Positions 16,933 through 25,443 of a stretch of 51,206 nt of DNA are shown here, one piece after another. How positions within the stretch are numbered: the stretch's first letter is position 1; the number at the start of each line of letters is the position of its first letter. Origin of the DNA: an uncultured Dehalococcoidia bacterium (GTDB lineage Bacteria > Chloroflexota > Dehalococcoidia > Lucifugimonadales > Lucifugimonadaceae); NCBI GenBank assembly GCA_913052475.1, contig CAJXEJ010000013.1, positions 1 through 51,206 of the forward strand. Direction: 5' to 3'. Position numbers and translations under genes: made by a program. Below the pieces are notes generated by a model, which worked only from the letters and a program-made list of their open reading frames with translations, had not been told where the DNA came from and ran no database searches.

Positions 16933-19314
16933 ATGCTGCAAGCAATCGCAACACTACTCACGGTCGAGCTAATCGGGCTTGCGGCTATTCCTGTAGTTGC
17001 TCGGGCGTTCCCTGTGCTGGCAGATAAAGGTTGGGCGATTTCGAAACCGGTTGGCATGCTTCTCGTGTCGACCGCGGTGTGGCTGCTCGCATATATCCAC
17101 ATTATTCCCAACTCACCGATTGCCTGGTGGTTCGTTCTAACGTTACTTGCGATTGTTAGTGGCTGGTTGCTGCGGTCTGATTTTCCACGGTTAAGAAGAT
17201 CGTTTGTGCGACGGTGGCGGATCATTGTTGCCATCGAGCTGATTTTCATCATCTTTTTCATCATGTTCCTTTCGATGCGAGCGTTCGATCCTGCAGCATC
17301 GGGTACTGAGAAACCGATGGATCTGATGATGCTTACCGCGGTGATGAGTGCTGAATACGCACCACCTCAGGATCTCTGGCTTGCTGGTGAACCGATTGCT
17401 TATTACTACTTCGGCTACTGGATATACGGCGGCGTAAACGCAATGACGGGCACTGCTCCATCTGTGGCGTTCAACGTGGGTATGGCGCTTGTTGCTGGAA
17501 TGGCAGCTTCAATAGCGGCCTCATTTGTGATTACACTCACCCGGCATGACGGAGCACGGACGAAAGTCTCGTTGATATCAGGTGGGATGTCAGCAGTACT
17601 GTTACTGCTGGTTTCGAACCTGTCAGGGCTGTGGACGATTCTCGATATCACCCGTATCGCACCCGATGCACTGTTGAACTGGTATCACGGGAACCACTAC
17701 GACCGTGTCGACCGAATTGTTACCTGGAGACCGGACGACTTCTGGTGGTGGTGGAGGAGTTCTCGGATTACCAATTCGTTCGACGAAATCGGGAATGAAC
17801 TCGACTTTACGATTCAGGAATTTCCGTTCTTCAGCTTCCTGCTCGGAGACTTTCATCCGCATTTGATGTCGATTCCGTTCGTGCTCACTGGCTTGTTGGC
17901 GTTGACTGCCTTGTTCATGGCACATCGCTCAATATCGTTCAGCGTACTGCAAAAGAATATTCCCGCTGCAATCGTGATAGCAGTGGTTGTCGGTGCGTCA
18001 GGATTCATTAACTTCTGGGACGTCGGACTTCTATTGTTGCTTTCGATTGGTCTTGTTATTTCAGGTTGGGTAACCCGTCGGCAGTCGGGGGTCAAGTCCT
18101 TGGTCACGGCGGCACTCCCGCTTGCAGTGCTTTGGATTATTGGAATTCTGATCTACTCTCCGTTCTATTTCGGAACAGCAGAGAGCCAAGTGCAATGGCC
18201 ACCGTTGGCCCCCGTGAAATATGGCACACGTCCGGTTCATTTCTTGTCGATCTGGCTGCTGCTGATCACGCTGACAGCGCCGATCGTGATCGCACTCGTA
18301 AATCGGTACTTGCTAGTTCTCATCCGCCGTGCGCGTGGAGATACCGGTGAACCAGACGTCGAAAGACACCTGATCTGGCGCTCCGCCTGGATTACGGCTC
18401 GGGTACTGACCGTCGTTCCTTGGTTGATCTGGGTAGTAACCCACCTCATGTACAACGACACTGCGCATGCTTCGGACGTCGTGTCCCGTCTTCCAGTCAC
18501 GGGAGTTCTGGGTGCGGCGTCGACAGTGATGATTGCGGTTGTATTGACCCGTGCGAGACGGGGTGCTGACGACGGAGCGCATTTCGCGCTGTTACTCGCA
18601 TCGCTTGCGATCTATCTTTTGTTCGGAGCGGAGCTCTTCTATGTGCAAGATCTTTTCGGCAATCGAATGAACAGTGTGTTCAAGTTCTACTACCAGGCGT
18701 GGATCGTGCTCTCGGTTACTGGCGGGTACGGTGCCTACCTTTGGTGGAAGTACCACCCGTCTCTCACCGGACGAACGAAAATCGCAAGCAGAACGGCAAC
18801 CGCACTCATCGTCGCGGTAGTAGTGAGTTCGGTCTATTTCCCTGTTGCCGCTGCCGTTACAAAAACAGTCTCATCTGGGCTCGGACCGAATCTCGATAGT
18901 CTAAGTTTTTTGGAACCCAACGATTTGACGGAACTCGAAGTGATCGACGATATCGTTGATATGGCAGCTGATGACGACGTACTGGTCGAGGCAATCGGTG
19001 GCAGCTATACCGATTTCGCTCGTATTTCAGAAGCAACTGGCGTTCCAACGATCCTTGGTTGGGCGTCCCATGAGACACAATGGCACGGTTCGAATGAACT
19101 ATTTGCCGACCGTGAGGAAGATGTTCGAACGATCTATACGTCGACTGATACCGCTGAACTACGGCGATTGTTGACGAAATACAAGCTGACAATGGTGGTG
19201 GTTGGTCCACGGGAAAGATCAACCTACGGCAACATCAACCTGATAATTTTCGATACGCTTGGTGACCGCATTATTGAACGCGGTGGCTACACAGTGTTCG
19301 GCATTGATAAGTAA
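16933..19314 (+). CDS. DUF2298 (Chlor_Arch_YYY) multi-pass membrane protein
   Basis: A 793-residue membrane protein with about 15 hydrophobic segments. The diagnostic Tyr-rich motif AYYYFGYW lies in the first extracytoplasmic region, followed by FSFLLGDFHPHL. Both are hallmarks of the YYY family found in Chloroflexota and some archaea. A C-terminal soluble part (LTKYKLTMVVVGPRER, then FGIDK) follows the last helices. The fold resembles GT-C glycosyltransferases using lipid-linked sugars, but the substrate is unknown. It lies three bases before the Agl23-like gene, and the two families are often adjacent, suggesting one membrane complex in surface glycosylation. Confidence 0.9.
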   Translation: MLQAIATLLTVELIGLAAIPVVARAFPVLADKGWAISKPVGMLLVSTAVWLLAYIHIIPNSPIAWWFVLTLLAIVSGWLLRSDFPRLRRSFVRRWRIIVAIELIFIIFFIMFLSMRAFDPAASGTEKPMDLMMLTAVMSAEYAPPQDLWLAGEPIAYYYFGYWIYGGVNAMTGTAPSVAFNVGMALVAGMAASIAASFVITLTRHDGARTKVSLISGGMSAVLLLLVSNLSGLWTILDITRIAPDALLNWYHGNHYDRVDRIVTWRPDDFWWWWRSSRITNSFDEIGNELDFTIQEFPFFSFLLGDFHPHLMSIPFVLTGLLALTALFMAHRSISFSVLQKNIPAAIVIAVVVGASGFINFWDVGLLLLLSIGLVISGWVTRRQSGVKSLVTAALPLAVLWIIGILIYSPFYFGTAESQVQWPPLAPVKYGTRPVHFLSIWLLLITLTAPIVIALVNRYLLVLIRRARGDTGEPDVERHLIWRSAWITARVLTVVPWLIWVVTHLMYNDTAHASDVVSRLPVTGVLGAASTVMIAVVLTRARRGADDGAHFALLLASLAIYLLFGAELFYVQDLFGNRMNSVFKFYYQAWIVLSVTGGYGAYLWWKYHPSLTGRTKIASRTATALIVAVVVSSVYFPVAAAVTKTVSSGLGPNLDSLSFLEPNDLTELEVIDDIVDMAADDDVLVEAIGGSYTDFARISEATGVPTILGWASHETQWHGSNELFADREEDVRTIYTSTDTAELRRLLTKYKLTMVVVGPRERSTYGNINLIIFDTLGDRIIERGGYTVFGIDK

Positions 19315-19317
19315 CCG

Positions 19318-20532
19318 TTGACAACAGATAACCCCTCAACCGAATCAATCCCGTCAGTCCAATCAAGCACAGGTAGCTGGGTCGGCGGTCGCTGGGTAAT
19401 TGGTGATCCAACTCAAGATCCGCCACAACGCCGCGGTACTGACTTACTGAAGACCAACGGCTACGAGTTGACACGCGGATTCACAATACCGTTTCGCATC
19501 GAATTATCGATATACGCCGGATTAGTCCTCGTGGCGTTGGCGATGCGTCTCTATGATCTGGGTGGTCGAGCTGTTCATCACGATGAAAGTCTGCATGGCT
19601 ATTTTGCCTATCAGCTATTCAATGGTGGTGGTTACGATCATAACCCGTTGATGCACGGCATGTTCCAGTTCCAGTTGATCGCGACATCGTTCTTCCTGGT
19701 AGGCGATAGTGAATTTTCTTTGCGGCTCCCGATGGCGTTGTTTGGTACTGGCCTCGTGCTCATTCCACTTCTTCTCAAACCTCGCATCGGACAAATCGGA
19801 GCACTGATCGCAGGGGGGCTTCTCGCGTTTTCACCTTCAATTCTTTATTACAGTCGGTTCGCCCGTAACGATATTTTCATGGCGGTGTTTGCGTTGGCGC
19901 TCGTCGGGGTGATGTGGCGCTATATCGACGAAGGACGAAATCGATGGCTCTATATTGGAGCCGTACTGGTGGGTATTGGATTTGTAACCAAAGAGACCCA
20001 GTACATTGTCATTGCTTTGCTGGGTGCATACCTGGTCACTCAAGTTTGGCGTGAATTAAGAGATTGGCTATATGCAAGGCGGTCGCTACACGAGTTCAGC
20101 CCCAGGGCATCTTTCTTGGTTCTGTTGTTTGCGCTGACGCTACCGCTGGTTGCAGCCGGCACTGCAATTTTTCAAAACACACTTGGCGTCACTCTCGCTG
20201 CTGAAGACGGAACACCCGGTGTACCGACAGGTAGTCCGGTCGGCGCAGGCTGGAACGTCGCAATCGGTATAAGTGCATCCTTCCTTGCCACCTCGCTGAT
20301 AACGGGCTGGTACTGGAACCGACGTGTCTTTCTAGGTGCGTTCGGCGCATTTGCACTCGTATTCGTTCTTCTATTTGCTAACTTCGGATCGAATCCCGCT
20401 GGAGTGGGTACGGGCGCATGGCAATCGCTTGGATACTGGCTCAGCAGGATGTCGCTCGCGGAAACCAACCCTGGTATTACTACTTCATGGTCGGCACCAT
20501 TTATGAGTTCCTACCGTTTGGCGTGGCTGTAG
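19318..20532 (+). CDS. Agl23-like (TIGR03663 type) membrane glycosyltransferase, 5' part of a frameshifted gene
   Basis: The first 372 or so residues of a GT-C-like protein. A hydrophilic N-terminus precedes the first helix. Then comes the first-loop motif HHDESLHGYF with the DE pair typical of GT-C enzymes, then YDHNPLMHG and ARNDIFM, followed by several helices. From about 20430 the frame leaves the family sequence and ends in a spurious tail (WLSRMSLAE...). The family pattern resumes in the -1 frame. TTG 19318 is the start, three bases after the DUF2298 stop. Function is probably transfer or handling of lipid-linked sugar; the family is named for association with flippase activity. Confidence 0.85.
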   Translation: MTTDNPSTESIPSVQSSTGSWVGGRWVIGDPTQDPPQRRGTDLLKTNGYELTRGFTIPFRIELSIYAGLVLVALAMRLYDLGGRAVHHDESLHGYFAYQLFNGGGYDHNPLMHGMFQFQLIATSFFLVGDSEFSLRLPMALFGTGLVLIPLLLKPRIGQIGALIAGGLLAFSPSILYYSRFARNDIFMAVFALALVGVMWRYIDEGRNRWLYIGAVLVGIGFVTKETQYIVIALLGAYLVTQVWRELRDWLYARRSLHEFSPRASFLVLLFALTLPLVAAGTAIFQNTLGVTLAAEDGTPGVPTGSPVGAGWNVAIGISASFLATSLITGWYWNRRVFLGAFGAFALVFVLLFANFGSNPAGVGTGAWQSLGYWLSRMSLAETNPGITTSWSAPFMSSYRLAWL

Positions 20533-21689
20533 CGACTGCGATCTACTACGGATTCAAATCGGGCATTCGACCGTGGATCTTGCTTGCGCTAGTCACTGCG
20601 GGAATGGTCGTTCTTGCAAACAATAGCCTCAGCTTCGAACGCGGCATTATCAAAGATGTGGAGCAGGATGTTCTCACATATGTTGGGAAAGTCGCCCTCA
20701 TAGTCGTTTACGGATCATTTATTGCACTTCCGTTTACGCTCAAAACATCCAAGTTCACCCAGTTTCTTATGTTCTGGTCAATTGGCACATTTATCGCCTA
20801 TACCCAGGCTGGCGAAAAAATGCCATGGCTTACGGTAAACGTTGTCTTACCGGCAATCGTGCTGGCTGCAAATACATTGAACAACATCGTCATGTCGATC
20901 GACTGGAGAAAAGCGTGGCGGAGCCAGGCAGGCATGGCGCTCGTTGGCGTCCCGGTCTTCTACATCATGCTGTGGAAAATCGTGTTTCACGATCTTGGAG
21001 AGGGCACTCGCCAGTTCGCTTCGGCATGGGCGATTCTTGCCATTCTCGGACTGTTGCTCCTCGCTCTACAGGTTCTGGCAAGTCGAATTGGGCGATCTCA
21101 AGCTCTTGGAATTGCCGGGTTGATAACCGTGGTGATCATGTTCGGATTTACGTTCAGGGCAGGGTGGGTCGCCAGCTTCGAAAACGGTGACATTCCACGC
21201 GAAATGCTCGTCTACACACAGACATCCCCGGACATTCATAATCTTGCCAAAGAGATTGAGCAGACGGCTCAACTGACCGGCGACCGCTCTGAACTCAAGA
21301 TTGCCATCGATATACGAGACGCCTACTCGTGGCCGTGGCAGTGGTATCTACGTAGGTACACCCAGGTGACTTACAACGATCACAGTTCCGATGAGGTTGA
21401 GGTTGCTGAGGATCGTCTCATCGCAGTGATCAACGAGAACAACAACGATAAAACGGCCATAAAATTACCGGACGGTTATTCGGATGGTCGACGACTCAAG
21501 CACCGATGGTGGTTCCCTGAAGAATATCGAGATATGACTCCGGAGATATTCTTTGACACGTTTGTGGATCGAAATCGATGGGCTGGATCGGTAGACTATT
21601 TCCTCTACAGGAAGCTGTCGAACCCGCTCGGTTCTATCGATTCCTATGTTTACTTCTCGGATGAAGTCCCACTCGTCCCGGCGAAGTAA
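20418..21689 (+). CDS. Agl23-like membrane glycosyltransferase, 3' part of a frameshifted gene
   Basis: This frame carries the rest of the protein. Genuine homology begins about QQDVARGNQPWYYYF, near 20448. It continues through several helices, the motif QAGEKMPWL and a soluble C-terminal domain with Trp-rich motifs (YSWPWQWYL, KHRWWFPEEY). Joining it after YWL of the upstream frame by a one-base backward shift gives one continuous protein of about 790 residues. No slippery heptamer is present at the junction. A one-base loss in the gene or in the assembly is more likely than programmed frameshifting. The ATG at 20418 is not a real start. Confidence 0.85.
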   Translation: MAIAWILAQQDVARGNQPWYYYFMVGTIYEFLPFGVAVATAIYYGFKSGIRPWILLALVTAGMVVLANNSLSFERGIIKDVEQDVLTYVGKVALIVVYGSFIALPFTLKTSKFTQFLMFWSIGTFIAYTQAGEKMPWLTVNVVLPAIVLAANTLNNIVMSIDWRKAWRSQAGMALVGVPVFYIMLWKIVFHDLGEGTRQFASAWAILAILGLLLLALQVLASRIGRSQALGIAGLITVVIMFGFTFRAGWVASFENGDIPREMLVYTQTSPDIHNLAKEIEQTAQLTGDRSELKIAIDIRDAYSWPWQWYLRRYTQVTYNDHSSDEVEVAEDRLIAVINENNNDKTAIKLPDGYSDGRRLKHRWWFPEEYRDMTPEIFFDTFVDRNRWAGSVDYFLYRKLSNPLGSIDSYVYFSDEVPLVPAK

Positions 21690-21740
21690 ACCGCTCGGAA
21701 ATATCCGGTTCCTAGAGTTCAAAGAAACCTTTTACCTCAT

Positions 21741-22823
21741 ATGTTTTTCGGCAACAAAGCCTTCTGGTTGGGTGCGATAGGAAGTGCAGCATTCCTCGCT
21801 GTATTCGTCGTGCTGTTTGTCGATTTCGACACGATTAGTGACGTTCTTTCCGATGCGAACTACGCCTACGTAGCACCTTCAGTGGTTTTTTACTTCATCG
21901 CCGTTTGGTTCAGGTCGGAACGCTGGAAATTCTTGCTGCGTCCGCTGATCGGCCGACCTCAGAAAAGCATCTATTCCGTCGTTGTTGTCGGGTACATGGC
22001 AAACAACCTGATCCCAGTGAGAATAGGTGAGGTTGTGCGTTCCTACTATCTCAGTCTGCGTGAGGCGTGCTCGGCGCCGGCGGCGTTCGGGACCGTTGCC
22101 GTTGAACGTGCGACTGACGTTCTAGCTCTGCTGTTCTTTCTGGCAGTTGCCGGATTGATGGGCACGGTTGGTGTCGAACGGGCAGTCGGTGATATTTCGT
22201 CTGACGTTCCCGGTGGGGCGACGGTGCTCGCCATTGTGGCGCTACTGCCGTTCGTTGGCGTCCTTTTAGTCGTAATTCTCATTTCAACCGTCAGCTCGCA
22301 AACCGTGCTTGGCTGGTTTGACCGAATGATGTTCATGATCGGCAAAGACATACGCACGAAGTTGCTTGGAGTTGCCGGTCGGTTGCTCGAGGGTCTGACC
22401 GTCGTTAGTTCTCCGCTTGATTTAGCAAGGGTATTTGCGTGGTCAGTGCCTGTTTGGGCGTCAGAAGCGGTGGTGTACTACCTGATCGCGATTGGGTTCG
22501 ATCTACGACCGATATTCGATAGTCAGATCGAGTTCATCGCCGCTATATTGGTGTTCACAGCCGCGGCAAACCTCGCTGGAGTTCTTCCCTCGACAGCCGG
22601 TGGCTGGGGACCGTTCGACTTTTTCGGAGCCGCCGCTCTGATTGCACTTGGTGTTGGTCAGGAAGTTGCAGCGGCTTACGCACTTGCGGTGCATGTGGTG
22701 GTGTGGGTTCCGCCGACCGTCGTTGGTGCGCTCTTGCTGGTACTCGACGGCAATTCGCTGTCGGACCTCATGAAGGGTGCTCAGGAATCGGACCAACCTA
22801 TCGTTGGAGAGAATTCTTCCTGA
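21741..22823 (+). CDS. Flippase-like membrane protein (lysylphosphatidylglycerol synthase TM / UPF0104 family)
   Basis: A 360-residue protein with about eight helices of the AglD/YbhN-type transmembrane domain. NNLIPVRIGEVVRSYYL is the conserved loop near residues 90-110, and a second conserved block with GVLPSTAGGWGPFDF is near 280. No soluble LPG synthase domain is attached, so aminoacyl transfer is unlikely. Members next to GT-C proteins are thought to move or help process lipid-linked glycans. The stop overlaps the start of the FAD oxidoreductase by one base (TGATG). Confidence 0.87.
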   Translation: MFFGNKAFWLGAIGSAAFLAVFVVLFVDFDTISDVLSDANYAYVAPSVVFYFIAVWFRSERWKFLLRPLIGRPQKSIYSVVVVGYMANNLIPVRIGEVVRSYYLSLREACSAPAAFGTVAVERATDVLALLFFLAVAGLMGTVGVERAVGDISSDVPGGATVLAIVALLPFVGVLLVVILISTVSSQTVLGWFDRMMFMIGKDIRTKLLGVAGRLLEGLTVVSSPLDLARVFAWSVPVWASEAVVYYLIAIGFDLRPIFDSQIEFIAAILVFTAAANLAGVLPSTAGGWGPFDFFGAAALIALGVGQEVAAAYALAVHVVVWVPPTVVGALLLVLDGNSLSDLMKGAQESDQPIVGENSS

Positions 22824-24160
22824 TGAATATTGGAATTATTGGTGCCGGTGCTACAGGCCTCGCAGCCGCGTACGATCTTTCAGCCAAAGGTCACAAAGTT
22901 GTGGTTTACGAATCTGCTCCGTTTATCGGTGGCCAGGCTTCGACAATTCCGGTGGGAGGAAGCCCGCTCGAACGTGGATATCACCACCTTTTCACGAACG
23001 ACAAAGCGATTCTCGACCTGATGGACGAACTCGGTGTCGGCGACACAATGAAGTGGTATCCGTCACGCGTCGGAACTTATACGTCAGGGAAGGTGTACAA
23101 GACCACCACGGCCCTCGATCTGCTCCGATTGGGTGCGCTTCCCATTCTCGATCGAATCAGGCTGGGACTGTTCGCTCTGAAAGTTAAGCGAATCAAGGAT
23201 TGGCGAGATCTGGAAGATCAGACCGCCGACTACTGGTTACGAGAACGGCTCGGTGGAATGGCCTACGAAAAAGTCTGGGCACCGTTGCTTAAGGGCAAGT
23301 TCGGAGACTATTACGATCAGATCGGAATGCCCTGGTTCTGGTCGAAAATCCAGACACGATTTGCGTCGAGACAAGGTATCCGTGGTCGAGAGATGCTGGG
23401 ATACCCAGATGGCAGCTTCGACACGATTTTCGACGAACTGAAAAACGCTATCGAGTCACGCTACGGTGAAATTCATACTTCAACGCCTGTCGTGAAAGTG
23501 GACGTGGTTGACGGAGTTGCCAAAGGTCTTGTTGCTAAATCCACCTCAGTAGGAGAGATCCGGAAAGATTTCGACTGTGTTCTTTCGACCGTTCCGTCGT
23601 TCGCATTTCCAGAACTGGTCGAGTTACCGGACGACTATAAAAAGCGACTCACTGAAGTGCACTATCTGGCAGCAGTGGTTGTAACTCTGGAATTATCACA
23701 ACCGCTCACTGATTTTTACTGGATGAATATTGCCGACTCCGAAGTTCCGTTCTTGGGACTGATCGAGCACACCAACATGCTGCCAAAAGAGTGGTACGGA
23801 AGCAGCCATGTTCTCTACCTGACGAACTATCTCGATCGAACCGATCCTATATACAACATGTCGCAGGATGAACTTCTCGATCTCTACCTGCCGCATTTGA
23901 CGAAGTTCAATCCTGAATTCGACCGATCCTGGATAAAGGAAGTTCACTACAACGCACTCAGTGCCGCCCAACCGGTGATTGGCACGAAATATTCAGGTGC
24001 TATTGCCGATCATCGCACACCACTCAAAAAGCTATATCTGGCAAACACGACGCAGATTTACCCTGAAGACCGTGGCACGAACTATTCGATTCAGATGGGG
24101 CGCGGGCTGGCTGCGACTATTCTCGGTGATGAGCAACAAAACTGGCGTAACTGGCAGTAA
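22823..24160 (+). CDS. FAD-dependent oxidoreductase, protoporphyrinogen-oxidase/amine-oxidase fold
   Basis: A 445-residue flavoprotein. The dinucleotide fold GAGATG is at 7-12, with E30 at the end of the second strand binding the adenosine ribose. A family block GYHHLF follows, and a C-terminal FAD-binding segment ends at RGTNYSIQMGRG. Such proteins are annotated as protoporphyrinogen oxidase-like or as NAD(P)/FAD-dependent oxidoreductases and often sit in polysaccharide and lipid-glycan clusters. The context here (GT-C protein, flippase) favours action on an isoprenoid or lipid-linked sugar over haem synthesis. ATG 22823 was chosen for the 1-base overlap and GxGxxG at residue 7. Confidence 0.85.
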   Translation: MNIGIIGAGATGLAAAYDLSAKGHKVVVYESAPFIGGQASTIPVGGSPLERGYHHLFTNDKAILDLMDELGVGDTMKWYPSRVGTYTSGKVYKTTTALDLLRLGALPILDRIRLGLFALKVKRIKDWRDLEDQTADYWLRERLGGMAYEKVWAPLLKGKFGDYYDQIGMPWFWSKIQTRFASRQGIRGREMLGYPDGSFDTIFDELKNAIESRYGEIHTSTPVVKVDVVDGVAKGLVAKSTSVGEIRKDFDCVLSTVPSFAFPELVELPDDYKKRLTEVHYLAAVVVTLELSQPLTDFYWMNIADSEVPFLGLIEHTNMLPKEWYGSSHVLYLTNYLDRTDPIYNMSQDELLDLYLPHLTKFNPEFDRSWIKEVHYNALSAAQPVIGTKYSGAIADHRTPLKKLYLANTTQIYPEDRGTNYSIQMGRGLAATILGDEQQNWRNWQ

Positions 24161-24211
24161 ACTGCCGCAACTACCTACTTCATAGAGCCAACACGGACTG
24201 GATTACTGACT

Positions 24212-24994
24212 ATGGGACATCTCGACGGCCAGATAGCGATCATTACGGGTGCAGGCACAGGAATCGGACGTGAAGCCGCTCTGATGTTCGCCGATGAAGG
24301 CGCCAAACTCGTCATCACGGGTCGCCGCATCGAACCCCTCAATGAAGTCGTTGGACTCATCGAATCTGCGGGTGGTTCTGCCGTCGCCAAATCAGTCGAT
24401 ATGGAAGATGGTGATGCAGCCGCTGCTCTCGGAGAGTGGGCTCTCAACGAGTACGGGCAGGTGGATATTCTGGTTAACAACGCCGGCCACAGCTCTAAAA
24501 TTCGATCAATTCAGTACGTCGGTGCTGAAGAGTGGAACAGCGTGTTCAAGGTAAATGTCGAAGGCGTTTATCGTCTCACCCAGTCGGTCGTAGGCTCAAT
24601 GATCGAACGAGGCGCTGGCACTGTTATCACGACATCTTCGATGGCTGCGCTTCGCCCGGGCTTACTCGGTGGTGCGGCATACAGCGCAGCGAAAGCAGCT
24701 TCTTACAATCTGATGCGTGGTATCAACGCTGAACTGAACGCCAAAGGTATTCGCGCCTGCACAATTCTACCCGCAGAAGTCGATACGCCAATCCTCAACA
24801 ACCGTCCTCATAATCCCGATGCTGCAGCACGAGCAACGATGATGATGCCGGAAGACGTTGCAGCAGCAATATTGCTTTGCGCCACGTTACCCGGAAGAAC
24901 CGTGATCGAAGAGATCGTCATGTCGCCAACCCAGCCTCGGGATCGCAGTATCGATATGGCAGTCGCTGCTAAAGCGGGTTCGCCCGATGAGTAG
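24212..24994 (+). CDS. Classical short-chain dehydrogenase/reductase
   Basis: A 260-residue SDR with all standard motifs: TGAGTGIG at 12-19, NNAG, catalytic serine in TTSSMAA, and Y157-S-A-A-K161. The second strand ends TGRR, basic residues that favour NADP(H). The C-terminus lacks the usual DGG motif and ends in EEIVMSPTQPRD, a form seen in SDRs acting on serine-like or 3-hydroxy acids. It stands between the glycosylation cluster and the catabolic block and is convergent with the SRPBCC gene. Substrate unknown. Confidence 0.9.
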   Translation: MGHLDGQIAIITGAGTGIGREAALMFADEGAKLVITGRRIEPLNEVVGLIESAGGSAVAKSVDMEDGDAAAALGEWALNEYGQVDILVNNAGHSSKIRSIQYVGAEEWNSVFKVNVEGVYRLTQSVVGSMIERGAGTVITTSSMAALRPGLLGGAAYSAAKAASYNLMRGINAELNAKGIRACTILPAEVDTPILNNRPHNPDAAARATMMMPEDVAAAILLCATLPGRTVIEEIVMSPTQPRDRSIDMAVAAKAGSPDE

Positions 24995-25051
24995 ACAAGA
25001 CTAACCAGACTTATTGGCGAAATACTCCTGCTTGAAAGTGAAATTGTAGTC

Positions 25052-25411
25052 CTACAACCCTGATTGGTATCCCTCGGCCTTCCCATCTGGAATGGTCCAT
25101 TGCCGCAGCGTAAGTTGCGTGCCGCTTGAAACCGCTTCCAGCGTCACCTCGATCGATGGATCAGGATCAGTTTCTTCGAACTGCGATTTGTGCCAAGTTT
25201 GGAGTATCCGCTTACTCGGCTCGAGTTCGAGGTTGATCCCGTTGATATAGCCATCGTGCGCAGTGAATCTTCCGGCGATTTCGGTCGAAGCGATTACCGG
25301 CGACTGCGTCATTTCACCGTGTTGCTGGTTATCGAGCCACGCGTCGAAAACCACCTTAGTTGAAACCGGTATATCAGTGGTTGCTGTAAATCGATCCAGC
25401 AGACAGCCCAT
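25052..25411 (-). CDS. SRPBCC/AHSA1-domain protein cut short by an in-frame TAG
   Basis: The visible 119 residues form most of an AHSA1-like START/SRPBCC domain: strand-helix start FTATTDIPVSTKVVFDAW, then AGRFTAHDGYINGINLELEP, then LTLRQWTIPDGKAEGYQSG. Family members continue with G-W-E-D-x-Y-F and a final amphipathic helix. Here TAG (25052-25054) replaces the glutamate-like position, but the same frame reads on DYNFTF, KQEYFANKSG to a second TAG at 25001. The lost 16 residues are the C-terminal helix closing the ligand cavity. This is therefore probably a nonsense mutation or sequence error (GAG to TAG). Function is unknown beyond hydrophobic ligand binding. Confidence 0.75.
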   Translation of the reverse strand: MGCLLDRFTATTDIPVSTKVVFDAWLDNQQHGEMTQSPVIASTEIAGRFTAHDGYINGINLELEPSKRILQTWHKSQFEETDPDPSIEVTLEAVSSGTQLTLRQWTIPDGKAEGYQSGL

Positions 25412-25443
25412 TCGTGTGCAGCAACTACAAATAACTTCGGAAA

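Noticed and set aside
20418-20460. Programmed -1 ribosomal frameshift in the Agl23-like gene
   Set aside because: No X-XXY-YYZ slippery sequence and no convincing downstream pseudoknot at the junction; a one-base loss explains it more simply.
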